From: Burkholderia sp. L27(2015) | GTDB lineage: Bacteria > Pseudomonadota > Gammaproteobacteria > Burkholderiales > Burkholderiaceae | Reading direction: 5' to 3' | DNA length: 64,000 nucleotides | NCBI RefSeq assembly: GCF_009765705.1 | Contig: NZ_LMUX01000004.1 | Location: forward strand, 124,001-188,000 | In this document: positions 27,182 through 35,852 of the stretch, piece by piece | Position numbering within the stretch: the first letter of the stretch is position 1 | How the letters are laid out: each line of letters opens with the position of its first letter | Notes under the pieces: generated by a model | The model's database searches: none | What the model was told of the DNA's origin: nothing | Seen by the model: only the letters and a program-made list of their open reading frames with translations | Program-made: the position numbers and the translations under genes

Positions 27182-27928
27182 ATGACTCAACCCGTCGTTC
27201 TCATCACAGGCGCGTTGACCGGTATCGGCCGCGCCACCGCCATCGCTTTCGCCCGGGAAGGCAACCGCGTCGTCGTCAGCGGCCGTCGCGAAGAAGCCGG
27301 GCACGCGCTCGCCGCCGAACTGCGCGCCCTCGGCACCGAAGCCGAATTCGTGCGCGCTGATGTGCGTTTCGAAGCCGAAGTCCGCAGCGTTGTCGAGCAG
27401 ACGATCGAGCGCTTTGGCCGTATTGACGTGGCGGTCAACAATGCCGGCACCGAAGGCCAACTGGCACCGATCGTCGAGCAATCGGCGGCCAATTACGAAG
27501 AGACCTTCTCGGTGAACGTGCTGGGTACGTTGCTGTCCGTGAAGCATGAGATGCGCGCGATGCTGGCCCAGGGCTCGGGCTCGATCATCAACCTTTCCTC
27601 GGTCGCGGGTCAGATCGGCTTCGCAGGCGCTTCGGTCTATGTGGCCAGCAAGCATGCTGTCGAAGGCATCACGAAAAGCGCGGCTCTCGAAGGCGCTGCC
27701 GCCGGCGTGCGCGTCAACGCCGTGGCGCCCGGCCCCGTGGCCACCGAGATGCTCGACCGCTTCGCCGGTACCGAAGAGGGCAAAGCAGGTTTCCTGGCCA
27801 CGATCCCGGCACGACGTGCCGCCACCCCGGAAGAGATCGCCCAAACCATCGTGTTCCTCGCCAGCGACAAGGCGCGCTACCTCACCGGACAGAGCATTGC
27901 AGTCGACGGTGGCTACACCGCGCAGTAA
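27182..27928 (+). CDS. Short-chain dehydrogenase/reductase (glucose-1-dehydrogenase/FabG-like)
   Basis: 248 residues with the complete SDR set: cofactor motif TGALTGIG near 11-18, NNAG at about 83-86, Ser in LSSVAGQIG and the catalytic YVASKHA (Tyr and Lys). C-terminal YLTGQSIAVDGGYTAQ is classical. An Arg in VVSGRREEAG suggests NADP(H). It is followed after 61 bp by an AhpD-like gene, and the pair is probably one operon controlled by the divergent LysR. Substrate unknown. Confidence 0.92.
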   Translation: MTQPVVLITGALTGIGRATAIAFAREGNRVVVSGRREEAGHALAAELRALGTEAEFVRADVRFEAEVRSVVEQTIERFGRIDVAVNNAGTEGQLAPIVEQSAANYEETFSVNVLGTLLSVKHEMRAMLAQGSGSIINLSSVAGQIGFAGASVYVASKHAVEGITKSAALEGAAAGVRVNAVAPGPVATEMLDRFAGTEEGKAGFLATIPARRAATPEEIAQTIVFLASDKARYLTGQSIAVDGGYTAQ

Positions 27929-27989
27929 GGCATCGGCTTATCGCTTATTAACCCGCTTATCACGTCGTTTTTAATCTAGGAGAACTCGC

Positions 27990-28529
27990 ATGACCACCAT
28001 CAACGTCCCAACCCGCGAAGAAGTGTCCCCGGCCAATCAGGCCCTCTTCGACAGGCTCAAGAGCAGCCTCGGCACCGTGCCCAATCTCTACGCTACGCTC
28101 GCCCATTCCGAGACTGCGCTGGGTAGTTACCTCGCCTTGCAGAATGCAAAGAGCACGATCACCGGCAAGGCACGCGAAGTCGTCAACCTCGTCGTTAGCC
28201 AGGTGAATACTTGCGAATACTGCCTGGCGGCCCACACCGTCATCGGCAAGATGAACGGTTTCACCGACCAGCAGATTCTCGAGATCCGCGGTGGTCGGGC
28301 GAGCTTCGATGCGAAGCTCGACGCACTGGCTCGGCTCGTCAAGAACATCGAGGTCAATCGCGGACACGCGGACCAGGCACTTGTCGATGCGTTCTTTGCC
28401 GCGGGCTGGACCAAGGCCAACCTGGTAGACACGATCGTCGCCATCGGCGACAAGACGGTGACCAACTATCTGCACGGGACGACGCACGTAGCGGTCGACT
28501 TTCCCGCTGCCCCGAAACTCCCGGTCTGA
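27990..28529 (+). CDS. AhpD-like carboxymuconolactone decarboxylase family protein
   Basis: 179 residues, start after TAGGAGAACTCGC. The core has the AhpD/CMD motif NTCEYCLAAHTVIGKMNG, with a CxxC pair and the following His typical of peroxidase-related members. YLHGTTHVAVDFP near the end is also conserved. Such proteins reduce hydroperoxides with help from a thiol donor. Partner of the preceding SDR. Confidence in the family is high, in the activity moderate. Confidence 0.9.
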   Translation: MTTINVPTREEVSPANQALFDRLKSSLGTVPNLYATLAHSETALGSYLALQNAKSTITGKAREVVNLVVSQVNTCEYCLAAHTVIGKMNGFTDQQILEIRGGRASFDAKLDALARLVKNIEVNRGHADQALVDAFFAAGWTKANLVDTIVAIGDKTVTNYLHGTTHVAVDFPAAPKLPV

Positions 28530-28621
28530 TCGTTGCCGCCGGGGGAGCCGTGGACGTGGCGCAATGTCCGCCTCACCCGGACAACCGGCCTAACTTCGAA
28601 ACTGGATGGTGGGGTTAAGAC

Positions 28622-28771
28622 TTATGCAGCGCGCGTTTCAGCATGGAACGGATAGTCGGTGTAACCGTGTGCGTCACCGCCCGGCAGGTCGCCGGGCTCC
28701 GAACGCATGCGCGTCAACGGCGCCATCGCGACGCGATGGGAAAGGGTGTAGGGGCCAAAATGGTGGCTCGA
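28622..28771 (-). pseudogene. Old yellow enzyme (alkene reductase), internally deleted
   Basis: A 49-residue frame made of the N-terminal FMN-binding part (FGPYTLSHRVAMAPLTRMRS, then EPGDLPG) joined in frame to the last residues of the same protein (GGDAHGYTDYPFHAETRAA and stop). GYTDYPF is the usual C-terminus. About 300 codons between them are missing. The join lies at a GGCGG/GGTGA-like repeat. No in-frame start is visible. The LysR gene at 28909, which would have controlled it, is intact. Confidence 0.8.
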
Positions 28772-28809
28772 TTGAGTGCAGCATGACGCGTTTGTGCGAC
28801 CCGGAAAGA

Positions 28810-28842
28810 TCGATAATCGACAGAGATGCCATTCGCAATGGC
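28810..28842. promoter_or_regulatory. Two short dyads before the LysR gene
   Basis: TCGAT-A-ATCGA at 28810-28820 and GCCATT-CGC-AATGGC at 28828-28842 are perfect inverted repeats in the gap between the ruined alkene reductase and the divergent LysR gene. This is where a LysR operator would be expected. Confidence 0.4.
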
Positions 28843-28908
28843 GCTAGCTAACCCACTGCGCCGACCGATGTCGCACGCGCAGCGCGTGCTTTCCCCGGAG
28901 GGAGGACG

Positions 28909-29811
28909 ATGGACCGACTGATAGCGATGGAAACATTTGTGTGCGTGGTGGAGTCCGGTTCTTTTTCGGCTGCAGCGCGACTGCTGGATGTGGGGCAACC
29001 CGCCGTTTCCAAGTCCGTCGCGCAACTCGAAGAACGGCTCGCGGTCCGACTGCTGCTGCGCTCCACCCGCGGACTGACGCCGACCGAGGCAGGCCAGGCA
29101 TTTTACGAACGCGCGAAGAGGGCGATCGAAGAAGCGGACGAAGCGGAGGTGGCGGCGAAGGGATCGGCTGGTGCCCTCTCGGGTCGTCTCAGGATTTCAG
29201 CGGCGGTGACCTTTGCGCGGCTGCATCTCGTTCCGCGACTCTCGGCGTTTCTCGATCGACATCCGGAACTCAACATCGATATCGTGCTCGACGATGAGAA
29301 CATCGATCTACTGGAAGGCGGCATCGATGTCGCGTTACGGATGGGGGTGCTCGGCGACTCGAACATGACGGCGCGCAAGATTGGCCACAGCCGGCGTTGC
29401 GTCGTCGGCACGCCGACCTGGTTCGCGAAAGCCGGCGAGCCGCGCATACCTGCCGATCTGCTTTCGCATCAGGCGATCGTGTATGAGCAGGGCGGCGGCG
29501 GAAGCGCTTGGTCGTTCAAGCAAGGCAGTACGGAAACATCGATTGCCGTCGGCGGGCGCGTCCGCGTGAATGCGGCGGAAGGCGTGCGCGCAGCAGTGCT
29601 CGCCGATATGGGCGTCGCAATCGCGTCCGAATGGATGTTCGCGCCGGAAATCGCGAGTGGCGCGGTGAAACAGGTGCTCACCGACTGGGAATTACCTGGC
29701 GTCGATCTGTGGGCAGTTTTTCCGAGCGGACGCATGGTCAGCGCGAAAGCGCGTGCTTTCGTTGCATGGGTCGAGGAGATGTTCGGCGCATTCGATATCA
29801 CGAATCGCTAA
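28909..29811 (+). CDS. LysR-type transcriptional regulator
   Basis: 300 residues after a GGAGGGAGG ribosome site. HTH MDRLIAMETFVCVVESGSFS, DVGQPAVSKSVAQLEERLAV and a full effector domain (LHLVPRLSAFLDRHPELNID). It is intact, although the divergent gene it probably served is reduced to a stump. It may still act on the SDR behind it (29833-30555), which converges with it. Inducer unknown. Confidence 0.92.
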   Translation: MDRLIAMETFVCVVESGSFSAAARLLDVGQPAVSKSVAQLEERLAVRLLLRSTRGLTPTEAGQAFYERAKRAIEEADEAEVAAKGSAGALSGRLRISAAVTFARLHLVPRLSAFLDRHPELNIDIVLDDENIDLLEGGIDVALRMGVLGDSNMTARKIGHSRRCVVGTPTWFAKAGEPRIPADLLSHQAIVYEQGGGGSAWSFKQGSTETSIAVGGRVRVNAAEGVRAAVLADMGVAIASEWMFAPEIASGAVKQVLTDWELPGVDLWAVFPSGRMVSAKARAFVAWVEEMFGAFDITNR

Positions 29812-29832
29812 CACCTCCCGGACAACATCCAC

Positions 29833-30555
29833 TCAAATTGATGCCTTACCAATCGATGCACCGCCATCGACAAACAGAGTTTGCCCCGTGATGAAAGCGG
29901 CATCTTCCGACAGCAGGAAAGCGATGGCCGCAGCGATCTCGGCTGGCTTGCCGAATCGCTTCATTGGGACTGCAGCGAGGTAGCGCTGCTCGCCTTCGCT
30001 TCCTGGCGCGTTGTTGGCTCTAAAAAGTTCGGTTTCCGTGGGGCCGGGCGCAACGGAATTGACCGTGATGCCGGTGGTCGCCAGCTCAAGCGCCCAGGAA
30101 CGTGAAAAACTTACCAAGGCGGACTTTGCGGCAGCATAAGCGGTACGTTCCACGATGCCAAGCACGGTGAGGCTAGAGATATTGACGATACGCCCCCAGC
30201 CCTGCGCGCGCATGTTGGGCAGCATCGCTTGTGCAGCCTGCACAGCAGGGTGGAGATTGAGTGACATGACGGAGTCGAGTGCGTCCAGATCGATGGCGCC
30301 CAGCCTCTGCGGTTTCACCAGCCCAACGTTATTGACCACGCCATCGAACTGGTATTGCAGCGCAAGTTTGTCGAGCGTGGCCTGCGTTTTCGCGCGGTCG
30401 GAAAGGTCGACGGACACGAGCGTTCCAGGGAAGCCACGCTCGTTCCCCTGACGTGCCAGCCCCACTACGCGGTGCCCGTCTGAGTGCAGCCGCTGCGCGA
30501 GAGCTAGCCCGATACCTTTGCTGGCACCCGTTACTAGAAAAGTGCGTGATTTCAC
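29833..30555 (-). CDS. Short-chain dehydrogenase/reductase (FabG-like)
   Basis: 240 residues. Cofactor motif TGASKGIG near 8-15, NNVG in place of NNAG, Ser in ISSLTVLG, catalytic YAAAKSA and a C-terminal FITGQTLFVDGGASIG. All active-site residues are present. It starts with ATG at 30555 and is followed upstream by the peroxiredoxin gene on the same strand, 78 bp apart, so the two may be co-transcribed. Substrate not predictable. Confidence 0.91.
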   Translation of the reverse strand: MKSRTFLVTGASKGIGLALAQRLHSDGHRVVGLARQGNERGFPGTLVSVDLSDRAKTQATLDKLALQYQFDGVVNNVGLVKPQRLGAIDLDALDSVMSLNLHPAVQAAQAMLPNMRAQGWGRIVNISSLTVLGIVERTAYAAAKSALVSFSRSWALELATTGITVNSVAPGPTETELFRANNAPGSEGEQRYLAAVPMKRFGKPAEIAAAIAFLLSEDAAFITGQTLFVDGGASIGKASI

Positions 30556-30633
30556 GATGTCTCCCTGTTTAAAAGTCTGTCACCCATGCCGACGCCGCGG
30601 ACACTTCAGAGTCCGCAGCGTCGCAGGCCCAAC

Positions 30634-31308
30634 TTACGAAGCCGACGTAACCTTGCGGCGCAGAACGGGCAACATGTCCTGCGGCTCGGGACGGTGCGTG
30701 TAGTCGGGATTCACTTCAGAGTACAGGATCGTCCCGTCTTGTCCAACCACATAGCGCGCCGGCATGGGCAGCGTCCAGCTATCGTCCCCGTTGAACGCCG
30801 GCAGATCGTTCTTCAGGCCCTTGTACAACTCGACAAGATAGTCGGGAAGAGCGAAGCGAATGCCGAATGCGGCTGCTACATCGTTGTGCGTGTCGCTCAG
30901 GATCGGAAAATTCAGCTTGTTGTTACGAACCGACTTGCGGCTATTCACGGCATTCTGCGGTGAGATTGCGACCAGATTGGCGCCTTCGGCCTTGAATGAC
31001 GGCAGTGCTTCTTCAAGAGCTGTTAGTTCAAGGTTGCAATATGGGCACCACACGCCACGATAGAAACTGATGACGAGCGGCCCGCGCTTGAGCAGTTCGA
31101 CCGATGACACGGGTTTGCCATCCGGGTCGGTGAGCGTAAATTCCGGTGCCGCGTCGCCCGCTTTGAGAGCGCGCTTGGCTTGACCTGACGCGATGAGCTC
31201 GGCCGTCGCGCGTTCCATGATCGGATGCATTTCCGGTGGTGCAAAGTACGGGGCTTTTCCGCCCTTGAAATCGGCTTTGAATGCGTCGAGCTTGGCTTGA
31301 AGTGACAT
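30634..31308 (-). CDS. Peroxiredoxin-like AhpC/TSA-family protein
   Basis: 224 residues from ATG at 31308 with AAGGAGATT before it. Thirty-six upstream residues without family features are rejected. The thioredoxin fold contains ISFYRGVWCPYCNLEL, a CxxC motif where AhpC has its peroxidatic Cys, and an N-terminal extension of about 55 residues (LQAKLDAFKADFKGGKAP). It probably reduces peroxides in the cytoplasm. The likely operon with the following SDR fits an oxidative or electrophile stress role. Confidence 0.9.
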   Translation of the reverse strand: MSLQAKLDAFKADFKGGKAPYFAPPEMHPIMERATAELIASGQAKRALKAGDAAPEFTLTDPDGKPVSSVELLKRGPLVISFYRGVWCPYCNLELTALEEALPSFKAEGANLVAISPQNAVNSRKSVRNNKLNFPILSDTHNDVAAAFGIRFALPDYLVELYKGLKNDLPAFNGDDSWTLPMPARYVVGQDGTILYSEVNPDYTHRPEPQDMLPVLRRKVTSAS

Positions 31309-31947
31309 GACAATCTCCTTTGAGGAACGGTTTGGTGGTGTGTTGCAGTTGCATTGCGTTGGATGAATAGTCCGCCAATACAAACGACCGCAGAAGACAC
31401 GCGCACCGCATAACAATCATTCCCGTAAGGCATAGAGGCGGGTGCTATCAGGGCAATGGCGGCAGGCCAGGCAGGCAATTGGTATGGGTCGCGTCGTTGC
31501 TTGAACGAAGTGACTTCGCGCGTCGGGCGAACCCGCCACGCTCGTGGTGGGAGCATTTGCGCAAGACGATGCATCAAAGCAGAGCGCGACTTCTGTGCTA
31601 TTGGCAACCTTGGTCGGGTTGATGCGCACGGAGTTCACCGTTTCGCGGTGTTGTAGATCTCCGGCTGCGCACTCCGTCAGGCGGTGGCGATGAATTAAGT
31701 CTCCACGAAATACCGACTTGAAATTTTTACGCATTGCGACCGAGGTGTTGAGCGACCTCAAGCGCAACCGGTGGCTTCGAATGGCAGGTATGGTCAAGGT
31801 GAGCGGTCGGTCTAGGCGTCATCCGCGACCGTCTCATCTCGGCTCGGGAGCGGACGATCGCAGGTCCCGTCTGAGTGGCTCTAACGGGTCGCGGCAAGCC
31901 GGTGGGTAGGGGCAACTAGATCTCCATTCACGCAGAAGGAGACGATC
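31309..31947. other. No recognisable gene
   Basis: About 640 bases. A 126-codon frame on the minus strand (31417-31797) has no start signal or family match that I know. Around 31800-31915 the sequence resembles degraded intergenic repeat DNA, with a gtggctcta core also seen near 25110. Confidence 0.45.
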
Positions 31948-32601
31948 ATGGAAGCCACCAATATTCACACTGCGCGGCGGGAACCGTGGAACAAAGGAAA
32001 GCTGGTCGGTCAGAAAGCGCCATTGAAGTTCAAAGAGATCTGGGCTATTCGAGGTCGGTTGCAGTTGTCAGCGCAGATTCGCGATCTAGCCATGTTCAAC
32101 CTAGCGATAGACAGCAAACTGCGCGCGTGCGATCTGACCAAGCTGCTTGTTCGGGACGTTTGCCACGGCGACCGGGTCGCGCCCAGAGCGACAGTCATGC
32201 AGCAGAAGACCAAGCGTCCGGTTCAATTCGAACTCACTGAGCAGACGCGCGACAGCGTTGCGGCTTGGATAGCCCACACAGGTTTGAAGTCGGCAGACTG
32301 CCTGTTCCCGAGCAGATTACATGAGTCGCCAGACATCTCGACACGTCAGTATGCGAGAATCGTGCACCGTTGGATTCGATCCATCGGACTAGACGATATG
32401 GCTTACGGGACGCACACCATGCGGCGCACCAAAGCGTCGCTGATCTATCGCCGCACAAAAAATCTTCGGGCGGCGCAGTTGCTGCTCGGACAGCAGGCTA
32501 ATACCGCTTGGGCCACTATCGCAGGTGGCGTTTATTCACGATTATTTCCAGCTTGTTTTCCAAGAGGAGAGGTTCACCGTCTACAACCGGGCCGCAATTG
32601 A
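31948..32601 (+). pseudogene. Tyrosine recombinase, truncated before the catalytic Tyr
   Basis: Residues 1-181 match a small phage-type integrase common in Burkholderia. The start is PWNKGKLVGQKAPLKFKEIW, followed by the first catalytic Arg (DSKLRACDLTKL), the Lys (MQQKTKRPVQFEL) and the HxxR box (YGTHTMRRTKASLIYRRTKN). At LLLG the match stops. The second His and the nucleophilic Tyr (normally in LLLGHTKLEST..YLG) are replaced by unrelated sequence that leads into the MFS gene. It cannot catalyse strand exchange. Confidence 0.85.
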
Positions 32602-33733
32602 AGTTGGCTTGCCAGCGATTGTTGGGCGGCAGATGGCCCATGACCTCAAGATGGACCTTTCGTCCGTCTTTGCTGGCAGCTCCGTGCTGTATGTTGTCAT
32701 GGGATTCTGGGCGCCCGTTCTGGCCACAGCGTTCGCTCGATTTGGTGCTAGACGCGTCATGATGGGCGGCACGATTTTGGCGGCCCTGGGGTTTTTGTTG
32801 CTCGCGTCGAGCGGTGGGCCTTTTTTGTATTTTGCCGGCTGGGTGACGCTGGGCACGGCAGGTAGTGCCACGCTCACGACCGCAGCTTATATTATGCTCA
32901 ACGAACTCGCCGGACCGAATGCGAAACGCGCGATCGGCGGGCTGATGTTGCTCACCGGGCTCGCGAGCAGTGTTTTTTGGCCGATAGCATCGGTTCTTGC
33001 GAAGGCTGTCGGATGGCAGGCAATATGCGTGATCTATGCCGCAATGATGATGCTCGTATCCCTGCCGCTCTATGTGTTTGGACTTCCGGCGAAGACGATC
33101 TCAGCAACTCAAAATCTACACGCTATTTCTAATGCTGCGCCCAATGTGCCGAGGCGCAAAAGCACGTTCTACCTGATGGCGGCAGCGATTACGTTGAATG
33201 CATTTGTCACATTTGGGTTCAGTGCGATATTCATTGAATTACTCAAAGCTGTCGGATTACCTGCAATGCAGGCTGTAGTCTTCGGTTCAGCACTCGGCGT
33301 GATTCAGGTCGGCGCAAGAGCGGTGGATTTCCTGGGGGGCGGCAAGTGGGATGGTATTTCGACCGGCATTTTTGCGGGCATTGCTCTTCCCGTGGCGATG
33401 GGGCTGCTCATATTGGGTCAGGGTTCGCACTCGGCGGTCGTGGTTTTCGTCATTCTCTATGGATTGGGTAGTGGAGCACTTGCCGTCGCTCGGGCAACCA
33501 TACCGCTGTCATTTTACGACAAGGCCGAATATGCGTCAGCGGCATCTCGTATAGCTCTCCCCATTAACTTGATATCAGCAGTTGCGCCGCCGCTGTTCAT
33601 TGCGTTGTTGACGCGGCTTGGTAACGATGCTTTGTTGGAAGTTGCAATTTTATGTTCTGGAACTGCGTTGGCTTTGCTGTTGCTGCTCGCACGCCGAAGA
33701 CCGGCGCCGGACAGTGCCGCGCTAGCCACATGA
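32525..33733 (+). CDS. MFS transporter, N-terminus probably replaced
   Basis: 402 residues from a GTG at 32525. About 11 membrane segments are visible, starting at SVFAGSSVLYVVMGFWAPVL. The ARFGARRVMMGG loop between helices 2 and 3 is the MFS signature. The first helix and start are unusual: the first 30 residues are polar (HDYFQLVFQEERFTVYN) and lie in the integrase overlap. I think an insertion or deletion removed the true 5' end. It may be inactive. Substrate unknown. Confidence 0.7.
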   Translation: MAFIHDYFQLVFQEERFTVYNRAAIEVGLPAIVGRQMAHDLKMDLSSVFAGSSVLYVVMGFWAPVLATAFARFGARRVMMGGTILAALGFLLLASSGGPFLYFAGWVTLGTAGSATLTTAAYIMLNELAGPNAKRAIGGLMLLTGLASSVFWPIASVLAKAVGWQAICVIYAAMMMLVSLPLYVFGLPAKTISATQNLHAISNAAPNVPRRKSTFYLMAAAITLNAFVTFGFSAIFIELLKAVGLPAMQAVVFGSALGVIQVGARAVDFLGGGKWDGISTGIFAGIALPVAMGLLILGQGSHSAVVVFVILYGLGSGALAVARATIPLSFYDKAEYASAASRIALPINLISAVAPPLFIALLTRLGNDALLEVAILCSGTALALLLLLARRRPAPDSAALAT

Positions 33734-33922
33734 CATGTAAAGGATGTTCGCCGCGTCGGGCAGGCATTTCCGCAACTTTCGACATCGAGCGTGCCAAGAG
33801 TGTGTTGCGGGTCGACTACGGGAGTTCATCATGGGACCGAGTTCGGCCACTATAGGGCGTTAGACAGGGGCTTAGATTTGCGACGATCGTTGAAATTGAC
33901 GACACCAACACTTTGTGATTGA

Positions 33923-34240
33923 AGGCAGCCACTTGCCGTGATTTTGAAAGACCCCGAGACGGATGGCGTTCTCGGCGGGGCGACAGGTCGCTCTTCTCTG
34001 GGATTACTGTTTCTCGATCTTTTCTATCTTCCCGAGTCGCTACGCGGCTCAGGCCTTGGGACACAAATATTAAAAACGTTCGAGGATGAGGGGCGAAGGC
34101 GGGGTTGTCGGTCGGCAGTGCTATATACGATCAGCTTTCAAGCACCGGAATTCTATAAACGTAACGGCTGGGTGGTGTTTGGCGAAATCGCGTGCTCTCC
34201 GCTCGGTACAAGCCGGATTTTTATGACGAAGTCGCTGTAA
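33923..34240 (+). pseudogene. GNAT acetyltransferase, 5' end missing
   Basis: Open from 33923, best start GTG at 33938 (100 residues). The acetyl-CoA motif is LPESLRGSGLGTQILKTFED and the end is YKRNGWVVFGEIACSP. Typical members of this group are about 140 residues. The first 40 or so, including strand 1, are missing, and an in-frame TGA stands directly upstream. It is probably a fragment. Confidence 0.65.
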
Positions 34241-34371
34241 GTTGATCGCATCTAATTTAGATATAGCGCTACACATGCGTCACTCGCCGAAGCGCGCCAG
34301 ATGAACCTCACATACGTGATCGGTGTTTTAGAAATGGATTTGGACAGCCCGGAGTCGGATGACACGCAACC

Positions 34372-34665
34372 TCAAAGACGTGCGCCGTCCGCGAAGACTT
34401 GCTTCCAGATCAACACGCGAACGGATCGACGCAAGCCTGTGGGCCAGAACGGATCGGTCCGCACCAATCGATCTACGGCGTCCTGTGTATCCGCCTCTAC
34501 CAGCCAGAGCCCACCCGCCGCCAAGCCTTCGTTGTGGCGAAGCGGCCCGGCAGCCTTAATCATCGATGCATGTCTGCCCAGAAAATCCAGATGCGCCTGC
34601 ATGTATCGGCTGCGCAGATCGGCTGCGCAATCGTCGTTGTCTTCGAATAGGACCGCGAATAGCAT
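34372..34665 (-). CDS. YciI-like protein
   Basis: 97 residues, ATG at 34665 after AGGAGATGCAACG. The ferredoxin-like fold starts MLFAVLFEDNDDCAADLRSR and has the conserved HLDFLGRHASMIKAAGPL and VRTDPFWPTG. The His and Asp of the proposed active site (HLDF, TDPF) are kept. YciI proteins are small dimeric enzymes of unclear reaction. It has its own promoter region and divergent pseudogene neighbour. Confidence 0.88.
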   Translation of the reverse strand: MLFAVLFEDNDDCAADLRSRYMQAHLDFLGRHASMIKAAGPLRHNEGLAAGGLWLVEADTQDAVDRLVRTDPFWPTGLRRSVRVLIWKQVFADGARL

Positions 34666-34754
34666 CGTTGCATCTCCTGTGAGGTGGATGCGTTTAGCTT
34701 AGTGCGGCATCATTGCAGTCTCAATGAGAAAAATTGCCGGTTAAAACTGCAAAA

Positions 34755-35421
34755 ATGCCCGCCCTCGACTGGAACGATCTTCAATACGTCCTCGCTGTTG
34801 CCCGCGAGGGCGCCTACGCCGCAACCGGGCAACGCTTGAGAACCGATCCGACAACCGTCGCGCGGCGGGTGCGTGCCATCGAGTCCGCGTTGCATGCGAA
34901 ATTGTTCGAACGCTCGACGAATGGCCAAATGCGTCCGACTGAAGCCGGCGAAGTCGTGATCGAGCGCGCGGAAATGGTTGAGGCGCATATTGGTGGCTTG
35001 AGCGCGGTCGTTGAAGGCGTCGATGGCGCCGTGAGCGGCTCGGTGCGAGTGACTTCCGTGCCGGTGCTCGTCAATCACGTGCTGGTTCCCGCACTGTCGA
35101 CGTTGCTCGCGCGATACCCCGACTTGCGAATCGAACTGGTCGCCGATACGCGCGACCTGAATCTGAGCCGGCGCGATGCCGACATCGCAATTCGCCTCGC
35201 GAGACCCGGTGACGCAGTAGGTAACCGCGTATTTGCCCGGCTCGTTGTTGCCATGAATCGTTGCCGATCGCACGGCGGGGCTTGCACGCCTCGACTTTGG
35301 TAGTCCAGCGCTACTGGAGCGGGAAATCTGGACGTTGACCCATCCGGATGTGCGACACCTCGCTCGCGTGTCAGCAGTGCTGGCGTGGATCGAAGCGACG
35401 CTGGTAAGCGGCGAAGTGTAG
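34755..35421 (+). pseudogene. LysR-type regulator, internally deleted and frameshifted
   Basis: From ATG at 34755 the HTH (LDWNDLQYVLAVAREGAYAA, TDPTTVARRVRAIESALHAK) and the first half of the effector domain are intact up to about GNRVFARL. The frame then ends at 35303. In another frame the C-terminus resumes as RLDFGSPALLEREIWTLTHP and DVRHLARVSAVLAWIEATL, with a stop at 35419. About 60-70 residues are lost between the parts. It diverges from the YciI-like gene and may have regulated it. Confidence 0.78.
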
Positions 35422-35852
35422 GTTCGTGGTCGGGCTTGCCGGTCGGGCGGCGAACGACCGGTTGAATCCGCCGTCGACAGTGAGCATTCGATTAGCTCGA
35501 TAGCGAACTGTCGCGTCACCGGCTTCTCGGCCCATAAGGGATAATTTGTCAGACACCCGCTGGGGCGCGCCATTTCAATATGGTCGATGGTGATGGCTGG
35601 GTAACGAATTCGCTGTCGCGCTAGCTCGGGCCCTCACACTGAAAACGCTCGGCCACTCTTCAAGATAGCCCGCCGCGTTGAAAGCAAAAATCGAAAGACC
35701 GGCTGAAAAAAAAGGGCGCTGAAAATGTCCTCAGCATCCTCTGGTAATTAGTTCCGCTTACGCCTTGTCGGGTAAGGCTTAGCCGTCACCGACTTCGCCA
35801 GATTCCATGTCTTGTCGACATACTGGTTTGGAAATACGCCCGTCCGGCTTCG
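35422..35852. other. No gene; possible dispersed intergenic repeat
   Basis: About 430 bases without a credible gene. The stretch about 35420-35575 reads through on the minus strand with a pattern (SLSTADSTGRSPPDRQARP) like the degraded repeats that fill gaps in Burkholderiaceae genomes. The rest, near 35700, has an A8 run. Confidence 0.35.

Noticed and set aside
31417-31797. 126-codon frame on the minus strand
   Set aside because: Composition (Arg, Ser, His rich) is that of a chance frame in GC-rich DNA, and there is no start signal.
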